This document shows, one piece after another, positions 15,282 to 23,642 of a DNA stretch of 64,000 bases; position 1 is the stretch's first letter; the number at the start of each line of letters is the position of its first letter. The notes under the pieces were generated by a model. The model saw only the letters and a list, made by a program, of their open reading frames with translations. It did no database searches and was not told the DNA's origin. The stretch spans positions 73,316 to 137,315 of the forward strand of contig CAUWNS010000003.1 in NCBI GenBank assembly GCA_963560245.1, read 5' to 3'. This DNA comes from Pseudoruminococcus_B sp937901805. Its GTDB lineage: Bacteria > Bacillota > Clostridia > Oscillospirales > Ruminococcaceae. Made by a program: the position numbers and the translations under genes.

Positions 15282-15671
15282 TTATACTGTCATCAGGGAA
15301 GTTGCCACACCGATAATCTGTTCAAACAGGGGCATTGCCAGCAAAAGGATGACCACTTTCCCAGCCAGTTCCACTTTCGAGGCAATTGCCCCTTCCCCAG
15401 CATCCCGGCAGGCATCGGAAGCAAGCTGTGTAATAAAACACACTCCCAAAGCCTTAAGAAGTATGGAAAAAGCCTCTCGCCCCTGACCGGAAAGTTCAAT
15501 CAGTCTGGAGAGCGTCCCCATCATGGGAGTCAAGGCGTCGAGCGCCATCAGTAAAATGAGAATTCCCGCCGTCAGGCTTAAAAAAACGGAATATTCCGGC
15601 CGGTATCCCTTTAAAAGTACACATAAAATCATGGCTATAAGGGCAATCCCAATGATCGCTGCAATTTTCAT
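15282..15671 (-). CDS. spoIIIAD: stage III sporulation protein AD
   Basis: 129 residues, four hydrophobic segments, with the family hallmark KALGVCFITQLASDACRDAGE around residue 76 and ELAGKVVILLLAMPLFEQII near the end. Small membrane subunit of the SpoIIIA complex; the start is 3 nt from the spoIIIAC stop. Confidence 0.95.
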   Translation of the reverse strand: MKIAAIIGIALIAMILCVLLKGYRPEYSVFLSLTAGILILLMALDALTPMMGTLSRLIELSGQGREAFSILLKALGVCFITQLASDACRDAGEGAIASKVELAGKVVILLLAMPLFEQIIGVATSLMTV

Positions 15672-15674
15672 AAC

Positions 15675-15869
15675 CTATAACCCAAAAACTGATTTGATGG
15701 TGGAGAACAGGGTGCTGATTTCCCCCACAATCATCATTAAAACCACAATTAAACCTGCCAGAGTGGTCATCATTGCCTGCTCCTCCCGCCCGGAACGAAT
15801 CAGCACCTGATTTAACACCGCCACAATAATCCCAATTGCAGCAATTTTAAAAATCAAATCCACGTCCAT
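15675..15869 (-). CDS. spoIIIAC: stage III sporulation protein AC
   Basis: 64 residues, two membrane helices: DLIFKIAAIGIIVAVLNQVL and the second around MTTLAGLIVVLMMIVGEIS, ending in SVFGL as in other members. SpoIIIAC and AD share a fold and are the smallest subunits of the complex. Length is the family norm. Confidence 0.95.
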   Translation of the reverse strand: MDVDLIFKIAAIGIIVAVLNQVLIRSGREEQAMMTTLAGLIVVLMMIVGEISTLFSTIKSVFGL

Positions 15870-15894
15870 ATCCTTTTTCCTCCCCTGTATTCTT

Positions 15895-16404
15895 TTAAAG
15901 AATTAAAATGACTACCAAAGCCCCCGCTAACATCCCTGAAGTTCGATACAAGCTGCCATACTTTTCAGCTCTTATCTGCGCCGCTCTTTCCATGTCTTCA
16001 AAAGAGCAGTGATAATCTGCCAACAGGCTAAGCTGTCCTTCCGCGTCTGTTGTTCCGAGTACGCGGAATAAATCCTCAAGCACACGGGAATCCTCTTTAG
16101 ACGCCCCGGGAAATGTCCACCGTAAAAACACCTGCCGACAGGCATCCGGATAGGAAACTCCCTGTTTCAATTTTTCTCTCAACTCCGGAAGGAAAGAAAA
16201 TACCTGATATCTTTCCTGCCTGCACAGTGTTTCTATCAATTCTTCCAGAGTACTGGAAAGATAGCGGATATGGTTACCGATCTCATCAGTCAGTAAAACC
16301 GCTGTTTGCAGTACCCGGACACGTTTTTGCAGCAGAGCCGACTGAATCAGGCCGAACGCCGTACAGGAGACGACAATCAGGATGCATCCCATCCATTTGA
16401 GCAT
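15895..16404 (-). CDS. spoIIIAB: stage III sporulation protein AB
   Basis: 169 residues. N-terminal membrane helix (MGCILIVVSCTAFGLIQS), a helical soluble domain resembling type II/IV secretion GspF proteins, and a C-terminal helix (SGMLAGALVVILIL). The start ATG at 16404 has AAGGTGGG 8 nt upstream, and this site lies inside the spoIIIAA coding sequence; the two genes overlap by 119 nt, more than is usual. Confidence 0.9.
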   Translation of the reverse strand: MLKWMGCILIVVSCTAFGLIQSALLQKRVRVLQTAVLLTDEIGNHIRYLSSTLEELIETLCRQERYQVFSFLPELREKLKQGVSYPDACRQVFLRWTFPGASKEDSRVLEDLFRVLGTTDAEGQLSLLADYHCSFEDMERAAQIRAEKYGSLYRTSGMLAGALVVILIL

Positions 16405-17338
16405 ACTCTTTTCCCACCTTTATGATTTTTTCAATTTTTCCAGGCGACTGACGGGATTTCAAAAACACGATCTGATCAATTGCTCCGCTGCAGATTAATT
16501 CCTGAATCAGCGGCTTTTTCAGCAATTCATCAAAATCAGCAGCATGGATGGTAGCCAGAAGATGAACACCACTGTTTGTCCCTGTTTTCACTGCGGCAAT
16601 ATCCGAATCACTTCCGATTTCATCACATACAATAAAATCCGGGGACAGGGAACGTATGGCGGAGAGAATTCCCTGTGCTTTCGGGTATCCATCCAGGACG
16701 TCTGTCAAAGGTCCAATGTCATTCTGAGGCGTCCCGTATATGCTGGAAGCAATCTCCCCCCGTTCGTCAATGACTGCAACCTGGTAGGTTTTCGCCAGCA
16801 GCCGAACCGCGTCCCGGATCAGAGTTGTTTTTCCGCTTGCCGGGCTGCCCGCAACCAATACGTTCTGCGGACCGTCAATATAGACACGTCGGACAAAATC
16901 CTGTGCGCAGCCTTTGATCTCCCTGGCAATACGCAAATTAACAGAAGATATCTGCTTGACAGAAGTGAGTTTTCCATCTTGTACCACCGCGCTTCCGCTC
17001 AGTCCGGCACGGTGCCCTCCTTTGACGGTGAGAAACCCTCTGGCCATATCTTCCTGGTGACTGTGCAGAGAATATCCGCACAGATGGAGAACCAGTTCTT
17101 CCATCTCCCGTTTGGTAAGGGAAAGGCATCGGTTGTCCAGAATTTCGGTTACGGTCGACATGGAGGTCATATAATAGTTTTGCATACCCGTGCAAAGACA
17201 AAGCGGACGGCCGGTTCGGAAACGGATTTCTGTTATACGTTCCTTTAAATTCTGAGGAAGAAATTGAAACCGCTCCCCCCATTTTCCTGGAAGACTGCCG
17301 ACTGCCTGCTCGAAAGGATTTCTTTTGCGTTCCGTCAT
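16286..17338 (-). CDS. spoIIIAA: stage III sporulation protein AA (secretion-type ATPase)
   Basis: 350 residues, the ATPase of the SpoIIIA channel. Walker A is GSPASGKTTLI (around residue 167), Walker B-type segments VAVIDERGEIA and DFIVCDEIGSDSD, and GVHLLATIHAADFDEL follow. The N-terminal part (ERITEIRFRTGRPLCL, then GYSLHSHQEDMARGFLTVKGGHRAGLSG) is family-typical. After the expected end near IVFLKSRQSPGKIEKII the frame stays open for about 43 more residues (to NSGFTD) through the start of spoIIIAB, which makes it longer than usual. Start at 17338. Confidence 0.92.
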   Translation of the reverse strand: MTERKRNPFEQAVGSLPGKWGERFQFLPQNLKERITEIRFRTGRPLCLCTGMQNYYMTSMSTVTEILDNRCLSLTKREMEELVLHLCGYSLHSHQEDMARGFLTVKGGHRAGLSGSAVVQDGKLTSVKQISSVNLRIAREIKGCAQDFVRRVYIDGPQNVLVAGSPASGKTTLIRDAVRLLAKTYQVAVIDERGEIASSIYGTPQNDIGPLTDVLDGYPKAQGILSAIRSLSPDFIVCDEIGSDSDIAAVKTGTNSGVHLLATIHAADFDELLKKPLIQELICSGAIDQIVFLKSRQSPGKIEKIIKVGKEYAQMDGMHPDCRLLYGVRPDSVGSAAKTCPGTANSGFTD

Positions 17339-17370
17339 TTTCTTTTACCCCTTTTTTCTAGGATTGTTCT

Positions 17371-17400
17371 ATATTTATGGGGCTTTGTCCACAAATAGAA
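17371..17400 (-). promoter_or_regulatory. candidate sigma-E-type promoter of spoIIIA
   Basis: On the minus strand TTCTATT (17400-17394), a 14-nt spacer, and CATAAATAT (17379-17371), 32 nt ahead of spoIIIAA. The -10 resembles the sigma-E consensus CATAnAnT and the operon is a known sigma-E target in Bacillus and Clostridium; the -35 match is loose. Confidence 0.45.
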
Positions 17401-17424
17401 CCGTTCGAAGTGCCATCAAAATAA

Positions 17425-17454
17425 AAAACCGGAACCACTCCCGGTTCCGGTTTT
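17425..17454. terminator. strong terminator hairpin between divergent genes
   Basis: AAAACCGGAACC (17425-17436) pairs perfectly with GGTTCCGGTTTT (17443-17454), followed by TT on the plus strand and preceded by A's. No gene on either strand ends here: both neighbours point away. Confidence 0.8.
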
Positions 17455-17486
17455 TTATTGAAATTTTTTTAGTAAAATTCAGGATA

Positions 17487-17512
17487 TTTTGTAAAGGTAT
17501 ACCTTTACAAAA
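17487..17512. repeat. 26-bp perfect palindrome
   Basis: The half TTTTGTAAAGGTA is followed directly by its exact complement TACCTTTACAAAA. It lies 43 nt upstream of the -35 box of the surface-protein promoter and is a likely protein-binding site. Confidence 0.75.
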
Positions 17513-17554
17513 AGGAAAAAAATCCCATAAACTGCACAAATTATCAGCTTTCTA

Positions 17555-17583
17555 TTGAAAAAAACAAAATAATCGCTTATAAT
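17555..17583 (+). promoter_or_regulatory. promoter of the surface-protein gene
   Basis: TTGAAA (17555-17560) and TATAAT (17578-17583) with a 17-nt spacer. The implied transcript has a leader of about 185 nt. Confidence 0.75.
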
Positions 17584-17616
17584 TTATACATAGATCACAT
17601 CTGTCTGAAAAGTTTT

Positions 17617-17642
17617 AAAAAGTATACAAAGTATACTTTTTT
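17617..17642. repeat. inverted repeat AAAAAGTATAC-AAA-GTATACTTTTT
   Basis: Perfect 11-bp inverted repeat with a 3-nt centre, about 30 nt downstream of the presumed transcription start. It shares the GTATAC core with the 26-bp palindrome at 17487-17512. The remainder of the leader holds a GTTATATT/AATATAAC stem (17655-17680) and an AACCCC/GGGGTT stem just before the ribosome site. Confidence 0.65.
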
Positions 17643-17775
17643 GTGACCGCCTTCGTTATATTCCCTATGAAAATATAACAGGAAGAGCTGACATTCGGCC
17701 TGCCTGCTTTGGAACCGGATAGTCGGTTTACTCAATCAATCAACCCCAACCGGGGTTTAAAAGGAGGACAAACAT

Positions 17776-20172
17776 ATGCAAAAGAAGAAAAAAGGCCTCT
17801 GGGCTGCTTTTCTTGCACTTTTGATGGTTGTTTCCATGCTGCCAATTTCGGCGTTTGCACAGGGAACTACCGTTACAGAGGTCAAGGATGCAGCGGGACT
17901 GAAGGCCGCACTGGAAAATGGAGGATCTGTCAAACTGACGGAAAGCTTCACCATTGATGAGAAGTTGGATATCAACATCACCAAACCAGTCGAATTCGAT
18001 CTCAACGGAAACACAGTTACCAAAAACTATGCGTCGATCAACCACTACTTTATGACGATTAAGGACGGCGGTTCTTTGACCCTGAACGATTCCGGAGAAG
18101 GCGGTGCGCTGGTTGCAACTGATTCTTCCTATGGTTATGGAATCCAGCTGTACAGCGGCGCCACCTTTATCATGAACGGTGGTAAAATCGAAACCCATGA
18201 AGAATCCATCGATGTTTACACTGACGCGAATGCCACAGTGGAAATCAACGGCGGTGAAGTCATCTCCACCCATGATAACGTATTAGGCGTACGCGGCGGA
18301 ACCACCACGATCAATGGCGGTACACTGACCGCCGGCGGACGAACTGGTGTTTACATTTCCACTTACAGCAGTACCCCGATTGAATTCACCATGAACGGCG
18401 GTACTCTGGTGGCAAATGACTGCCAGTCCGGCGCGATCCAGGCTTACAAAGGCGCTAACGTGACCATTACCGGCAACGCTGCTATTCAGGCAAACGATTG
18501 CTATGCTGTGCAGGTACAGGAAAACGTTACCCTGAACGTATCCGGCAACAGTTCCATCACCTCTACCGGCCGGGGTACACCGGCGATCACTGTAGAAGAT
18601 GAAGGAACTGTCAATGTCAGCGGCGGTACCGTTTCCAGTGAGCAGTCTGCTGCAATCCGTACAGAAAATCAGGCTGTCGTTTCTGTTTCCGGCGGTTCCC
18701 TGTCCGGCGGCGGATCCAAGGGCGTTTTTGAGAAATATACAAGCTACGATGGACCGAACACCTCCACTATTACTGTTACCGGCGGTGAATTCAGCAGCGA
18801 CGTCAGCGATTATGTGGATGAAAGCGTCGGCGGCTTGATCCCGAATCCGGATGGAGACGGCTTTATCGTTGCAGATTACATCGCATTCAATGGAGCAAAC
18901 AAGTATGTTACCATCCAGGATGCTATTGATGCAGCACAACCGGGAGATACCATCCTTGTAGCAGACGGTCTGCATAAAGAGCATATTTCCATCAACAAAG
19001 CGGTTACCTTGAAAAATACAGAAGGCGCGAAACCCCAGCTGACCGATGTTACCGCAATTGGCGATATCAACGGTCTTACTTTTGAAGGCCTTACTTTCGT
19101 AGGCGCTTCCAATATCAAAAATAGCGATACCAACCTTTCTGCTCTCTATCTTCAGGGCGCTAACCTGATGAAGAACGTTACTGTGAAAAACTGTGATTTC
19201 CTCTACAACAGCGACTATGCTACCGCAAACGCCGGCTCTGTTGAGGATTATTCCACGATTGCCATCACCACCCTCAACGTGGAAGGTCTGACCGTGGAAG
19301 GCTGCACCATTGATGGGTACACCATCACTGCTTACCACAACCCTGGCAACGGCGGCGAAATCACTTACAAAGACAACACCATTAAAAACGTGAAATCCGG
19401 CATTGCCTTCATCGCGACCAAAGGCGTAACCGTTACCGGAAATACCTTTGAGAATGCAAACGGCATCCGTCTGGAAGACAACTGGGGCGGCGGAGAGAAA
19501 TGTTCCGATGTTACCATCAAGCAGAACAAATTCCTCTCGGTTTCCTCTGACGACACCTATGGCCAGTATGCTGTTAGAACCGAAAATTCCAACGGTGATC
19601 TGGGCTATGAAGGCGTTTTGGAACTGAAAGAAAATTACTGGGGCGAAAACCCTGATTTCAGCAAACTGATTGTCGGCAATGCTGAAACCAATGTCTATCC
19701 GTACTATGCAAATGCTGAAATGACCGAATTGGTCGCAAAAGCAAATGGAATTTCGATCAACTACAGTGCGGAAATGAAAGTCGGCGATACGCTGCAGTTG
19801 ACTGCAACGGTTTCTCCGGAAAATGCAGGCGACAAAACTGTTACCTGGAGCAGCTCTGATGATTCCATTGCAACGGTTGATCAGAATGGTTTGGTAACTG
19901 CAAAAGCAGAAGGAAAAGTAGTTATTTCTGCTACAAATGCATCCGGCCAGTCTGCAAACTGCACCATCACGGTGAAAGCTGCTTCCACTGAAAACGGCGG
20001 AAACACTTCTTCCGGCGACGGCACTGCCTCAGAGGTTCCTCCTTCTGAGAACAGTTCTTCCCTGAACACTGGAGATCCTTCTGACATGATGCCTTGGATG
20101 GTTATCATGCTGCTTGCTTTAAGCGCTTCTATTGCTTCTGTTGTTGCTATCAGGAAAAACAGAGTAAAATAG
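17776..20172 (+). CDS. secreted surface protein: beta-helix repeats, Big2 domain, NTGD-type C-terminal anchor
   Basis: 798 residues. A signal peptide (KKKKGLWAAFLALLMVVSML, cleavage likely after ISAFA near residue 29) is followed by two right-handed beta-helix regions: residues about 35-350, full of short G-G-x-V/T turns such as GTVNVSGGTVSSEQSAAIRT, and about 370-640, opening with YVTIQDAIDAAQPGDTILVADG as in pectate-lyase-like folds. Residues about 655-735 are a bacterial Ig-like Big2 domain (MKVGDTLQLTATVSPENAGD, then VTWSSSDDSIATVDQNGLVT). A Ser/Gly linker leads to SLNTGD, a membrane helix (WMVIMLLALSASIASVVAI) and the basic tail RKNRVK, which has the layout of a sortase sorting signal with NTGD instead of LPxTG. 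A carbohydrate- or mucin-facing role is plausible; no enzymatic residues stand out. Strong AAAAGGAGG ribosome site. Confidence 0.88.
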   Translation: MQKKKKGLWAAFLALLMVVSMLPISAFAQGTTVTEVKDAAGLKAALENGGSVKLTESFTIDEKLDINITKPVEFDLNGNTVTKNYASINHYFMTIKDGGSLTLNDSGEGGALVATDSSYGYGIQLYSGATFIMNGGKIETHEESIDVYTDANATVEINGGEVISTHDNVLGVRGGTTTINGGTLTAGGRTGVYISTYSSTPIEFTMNGGTLVANDCQSGAIQAYKGANVTITGNAAIQANDCYAVQVQENVTLNVSGNSSITSTGRGTPAITVEDEGTVNVSGGTVSSEQSAAIRTENQAVVSVSGGSLSGGGSKGVFEKYTSYDGPNTSTITVTGGEFSSDVSDYVDESVGGLIPNPDGDGFIVADYIAFNGANKYVTIQDAIDAAQPGDTILVADGLHKEHISINKAVTLKNTEGAKPQLTDVTAIGDINGLTFEGLTFVGASNIKNSDTNLSALYLQGANLMKNVTVKNCDFLYNSDYATANAGSVEDYSTIAITTLNVEGLTVEGCTIDGYTITAYHNPGNGGEITYKDNTIKNVKSGIAFIATKGVTVTGNTFENANGIRLEDNWGGGEKCSDVTIKQNKFLSVSSDDTYGQYAVRTENSNGDLGYEGVLELKENYWGENPDFSKLIVGNAETNVYPYYANAEMTELVAKANGISINYSAEMKVGDTLQLTATVSPENAGDKTVTWSSSDDSIATVDQNGLVTAKAEGKVVISATNASGQSANCTITVKAASTENGGNTSSGDGTASEVPPSENSSSLNTGDPSDMMPWMVIMLLALSASIASVVAIRKNRVK

Positions 20173-20198
20173 TGCTTTTCCACTTGATGAAATAATCC

Positions 20199-20237
20199 AA
20201 AAAGCCCTCCGATTCAATAGAATCGGAGGGCTTTTTT
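20199..20237 (+). terminator. terminator of the surface-protein gene
   Basis: AAAAGCCCTCCGATT (20200-20214) pairs with AATCGGAGGGCTTTT (20221-20235), followed by TT. Confidence 0.92.
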
Positions 20238-20342
20238 GTGTAAATAAACGAAAAGAGAAGCTTTGATTTCCTATCCTTCACAAAATCTGCAAAATCATTT
20301 TAAAATCTCTTCTGCGCATGATTTTTTTAAGGAAATCCAAGC

Positions 20343-20382
20343 AAAAAAGCGCGCCTACCTTTTGTTAGATAGGCGCGCTTTT
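20343..20382 (-). terminator. terminator of the ligA-gatCAB operon
   Basis: AAAAGCGCGCCTA pairs with TAGGCGCGCTTTT (20370-20382). On the minus strand it follows the gatB stop by 8 nt and ends in TTTTTTGC. Confidence 0.92.
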
Positions 20383-20390
20383 CCATTTGC

Positions 20391-21833
20391 TTACATTTGT
20401 TTCATCAAATTCGTGAGAAGTTCCCTTAAAATTGCAGGGTTGCCCTGTCCTTTGGAAGCCTTCATGCACTGACCCACCAGAAAGCCGAGTACATTGGTCT
20501 TTCCATTTTTATAATCGCCAACTGCCTTTTCATTCTTAGAGAGGACTTCTTTGGCAATTTCCTCCAGAGCGCCTTTGTCACTGACCTGGGCAAGTCCTTT
20601 CTCCTTCACTACGTCTTCCGGTTCTTTTTCAGAGAAAATAATCTCATCCAGGACAGTACGTCCCGCAGTAGAGGAGATTTTTCCGTCCTCCACCAGAGAA
20701 ATCAGGCGGCAGAGTTTATCCGGGGTCATATTGGTATCCGCCAATACCCGGTTTTTCTCATTGAGGATACGGGTGATATCTACCAGAATCCAATTGGAAA
20801 CCGTGCGCGGCTTAAACTTTCCATTCGCCATGCAAGCTTCAAAGAAATCTGCCTTATCCGGATTTTCAATAAAGAGGTTGATGTCGGTCAAAGGAAGCTG
20901 ATACTTCTCCAAATACCGGATCGTTTTCGCATTCGGGAGTTCCGGCTGTTCTGCTTTCAAGCGCTCAATGAGCTGCGGCTCTACAACGACCGTATAAAGA
21001 TCCGGTTCCGGGAAATAGCGGTAATCTGCTGCGTCTCCCTTAGAACGCATTGGGAAGTTCCTGCCCTTGACGTCGTCCCAGCGAAGGGTTTCCTGCTCAA
21101 TGACGCCGCCCGCTTCCAAAATCTCTTTCTGGCGCTGAACCTCATAACGGATCGCCCGCTCCGCCCCGCTGAAAGTGTTGATATTCTTCATCTCACACCG
21201 CGTTCCGTAGGTATCGCTGCCCTGCTCCCGCAGAGAGACGTTAACGTCGCAGCGGATCGATCCCTCCTGCATCTTACAATCAGAGATATTGAGGTATTGC
21301 AGGATGGACTTGATGGTTTCCAGAAATGCACGCGCTTCCTCTGCACTTCTCATATCCGGTTTTGTGACAATCTCAATCAAAGGGACGCCGCAGCGGTTAT
21401 AGTCGATCAGACTGCCGGAAAAACTCTCGTCATGGAGCAGCTTTCCCGCGTCCTCTTCGATATGGATTTCCTCAATCCCGATGGTTTTCCGCGATTTTCC
21501 CTCATCCAGGACGATCTCCACCCCGCCGTTTTTACAGATCTGGTTGGAGCCCTGCGTAATCTGATAGGCTTTGGGCAGATCCGGATAATAGTAATTTTTG
21601 CGATCCATAGTGCTGATCTCGCTGATGGAACAGCCGCAGGCAAGTCCCATTTTTACTGCATACTCCACTACTTTCTGATTGAGCACGGGGAGAGTTCCCG
21701 GCATTCCTGTACAGATCGGACAGCAGTTGGTATTGACTTCTGCTCCAAAGCTGTTTTTACAGCCGCAGAAAATTTTTGTCTTTGTATTGAGCTCGGCGTG
21801 TACCTCCAAGCCGATGACTACTTCGTAATCCAT
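20391..21833 (-). CDS. gatB: aspartyl/glutamyl-tRNA amidotransferase subunit B
   Basis: 480 residues, the family length. GatB binds tRNA-Gln/Asn and carries the kinase site that activates the misacylated Glu or Asp. Visible hallmarks: VIGLEVHAELNTKTKIFCGC at the N-terminus, then GCSISEISTMDRKNYYYPDL and SLIDYNRCGVPLIEIVTKPD, SIRCDVNVSLRE, and the C-terminal YqeY-like domain. It completes gatC-gatA-gatB behind ligA and is the last gene of the operon. The ribosome site (AAAGGCGG) is somewhat far, 13 nt. Confidence 0.97.
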   Translation of the reverse strand: MDYEVVIGLEVHAELNTKTKIFCGCKNSFGAEVNTNCCPICTGMPGTLPVLNQKVVEYAVKMGLACGCSISEISTMDRKNYYYPDLPKAYQITQGSNQICKNGGVEIVLDEGKSRKTIGIEEIHIEEDAGKLLHDESFSGSLIDYNRCGVPLIEIVTKPDMRSAEEARAFLETIKSILQYLNISDCKMQEGSIRCDVNVSLREQGSDTYGTRCEMKNINTFSGAERAIRYEVQRQKEILEAGGVIEQETLRWDDVKGRNFPMRSKGDAADYRYFPEPDLYTVVVEPQLIERLKAEQPELPNAKTIRYLEKYQLPLTDINLFIENPDKADFFEACMANGKFKPRTVSNWILVDITRILNEKNRVLADTNMTPDKLCRLISLVEDGKISSTAGRTVLDEIIFSEKEPEDVVKEKGLAQVSDKGALEEIAKEVLSKNEKAVGDYKNGKTNVLGFLVGQCMKASKGQGNPAILRELLTNLMKQM

Positions 21834-21851
21834 TGAAAGTAACCGCCTTTC

Positions 21852-23315
21852 TTACTTTAACTCCGGCATTTTATTAAAGCCGCCATAGATATTTTCATAG
21901 ATCTGCGCAACATTGAGCAACAGTCCGTCCGAAAACATCGGGCCGCACAGCTGCAACCCCATCGGGAGGCCTTCTTTCGTAATGCCGCACGGCACGGAAA
22001 GAGAAGGAATGCCTGCAATATTGGACGGGGTGAGGAACATGTCGTTCGCAAATTTTTTCATATGTTCATCCACCGGTGCATCAACTTTAAAAGCAACACG
22101 CGGGGTTGCCGGGGAAAGCAGAATATCGCACTGTTCAAATGCCTCGTCAAATTCCCGGCTCATCATCGCCTGGGCATATTTTGCACGGCGGTAGTAATCA
22201 TGTTTTCTGCCCTCCGTCAGAACCAGATTTCCAAGCAGGACACGTTTCTTTACCTCATCGCCCATTCCCTCTGTACGGGTCTTCTCAAACATCTCGCCGT
22301 AGGATTTGACATCTGCTGCGCGGAAACCATACCGCACACCGTCATAGCGGGCCAGATTGGAAGCTGCTTCCATATTGCCAAGAACATTATAAATCGGCAT
22401 CGCATAGGGCGTGCTCGGAAGGGAAACCTCGACCAGGATGGCGCCCTGGGCTTCCAGCTCTTTCGCCGCCCGATAGGACGCATCCAGAATTTCCGGATCC
22501 ACGCCTTCACAGAAATACTCTTTTGGCAGACCGATTTTCAGGCCTTGAATGCTATTGTTCAGCCCGCCGAGCAGATCGCCAAAGCCTCTTTCCGAAGAGG
22601 TGGCGTCCATTGGGTCATATCCGCTCATGACACTTAAAAGCATAGCCGTATCACGGACTGTTTTCCCCATCGGGCCAATTTGATCCATGGATGAGGACAG
22701 CGCGAACAATCCATAACGGGAAACGGAGCCATAACTCGGCTTCATACCAATGACATGGCAGAATGCACCCGGCTGCCGGATAGAACCTCCCGTATCCGTT
22801 CCAAAGGCCAGGATCGCCTCTCCTGCTGCCAAGGCAGCGGAGGAACCGCCGGAAGAGCCGCCCGGCACGCGGGTCAGATCCCAGGGATTCTTGGTCTTTT
22901 TATAATAGGAAGTCTGGCAGGAGGAGCCCATTGCAAACTCATCCAAATTGAGTTTGCCGGGAATGACTGCCAGGGATTGTTTAATTTTAGCAACTACCGT
23001 AGCATCATAAGGAGGCAGGAACCCTTCCAGCATCTTGGACGCGCTGGTCGTCTGTACCCCTTTTGTCGCCAGATTGTCCTTTACTCCTACCGGAATTCCG
23101 GCAAGCAGAGGAAGTTCTTCCCCTTTTGCAAGCTTTTCATCCACCAGACGCGCCGTTTGAAGCGCACTCTCTTTTGTTAGGGTGATATATGCCTCCACCC
23201 GGTCTTCCACCTGTTCAATTCTCTCAAAAACAGAATTTGCAATTTCCACCGCACTGCACTCCTTCTTGCGGAGCATATCATGCAGCTGCGACGCACTCAA
23301 TGTATATAACTGCAT
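21852..23315 (-). CDS. gatA: aspartyl/glutamyl-tRNA amidotransferase subunit A
   Basis: 487 residues from the ATG at 23315, which follows GGAGGG by 8 nt; an open extension to 23423 overlaps gatC and has no ribosome site. GatA is the amidase that releases ammonia from glutamine. The amidase signature is intact: GIPVGVKDNLAT (catalytic Lys), VPGGSSGGSSAALAAGEAIL (cis-Ser) and FGTDTGGSIRQPGAF (nucleophile Ser). Works with GatC and GatB in the cytoplasm to make Gln-tRNA(Gln) and/or Asn-tRNA(Asn). Confidence 0.97.
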   Translation of the reverse strand: MQLYTLSASQLHDMLRKKECSAVEIANSVFERIEQVEDRVEAYITLTKESALQTARLVDEKLAKGEELPLLAGIPVGVKDNLATKGVQTTSASKMLEGFLPPYDATVVAKIKQSLAVIPGKLNLDEFAMGSSCQTSYYKKTKNPWDLTRVPGGSSGGSSAALAAGEAILAFGTDTGGSIRQPGAFCHVIGMKPSYGSVSRYGLFALSSSMDQIGPMGKTVRDTAMLLSVMSGYDPMDATSSERGFGDLLGGLNNSIQGLKIGLPKEYFCEGVDPEILDASYRAAKELEAQGAILVEVSLPSTPYAMPIYNVLGNMEAASNLARYDGVRYGFRAADVKSYGEMFEKTRTEGMGDEVKKRVLLGNLVLTEGRKHDYYRRAKYAQAMMSREFDEAFEQCDILLSPATPRVAFKVDAPVDEHMKKFANDMFLTPSNIAGIPSLSVPCGITKEGLPMGLQLCGPMFSDGLLLNVAQIYENIYGGFNKMPELK

Positions 23316-23328
23316 AGCCGAAGCCCTC

Positions 23329-23604
23329 CTATTCCACAATTTTCGGTACGACAAAACAGCCGGCCTCCACCTGCGGAGCACTTGCAAGCAAATCTTCCCG
23401 CTTGGTAGACGGCTGAATCTCATCCGCTCTTAATTTCATAGAAATCGCCTGCGGCTGCACCTGAAAATCGCCGGCCTGCGGAAGCGTTTCAATGCTTTCG
23501 ATTGCTCCACGCAGAAGGGCTTCATACTTTTTTTCTTCCTGCTCAGTTAAAGTGAGCATGGAAATTTTTGCAATCTTCTGAATATTAAACGGAAGTTCCT
23601 GCAC
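23329..23604 (-). CDS. gatC: aspartyl/glutamyl-tRNA amidotransferase subunit C
   Basis: 91 residues, the usual size. IQKIAKISMLTLTEQEEKKY at the N-terminus and the C-terminal LRADEIQPSTKREDLLASAP followed by GCFVVPKIVE are the GatC signature. GatC is the small subunit that wraps around and stabilises GatA. It sits 13 nt before gatA and 38 nt after ligA. Confidence 0.96.
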   Translation of the reverse strand: MQELPFNIQKIAKISMLTLTEQEEKKYEALLRGAIESIETLPQAGDFQVQPQAISMKLRADEIQPSTKREDLLASAPQVEAGCFVVPKIVE

Positions 23605-23642
23605 CTTCTGATTCTCCTTTGTCTGATAGTCATATCGTCACA

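Noticed and set aside
17590..17775. Cyclic-di-GMP riboswitch in the surface-protein leader
   Set aside because: Surface-protein genes often have one, so I looked, but the conserved GEMM core and tetraloop receptor are not present.
18283..19338. 351-codon antisense frame within the surface-protein gene
   Set aside because: Arises from the repeated Gly/Asn/Thr codons on the other strand; no promoter or ribosome site.
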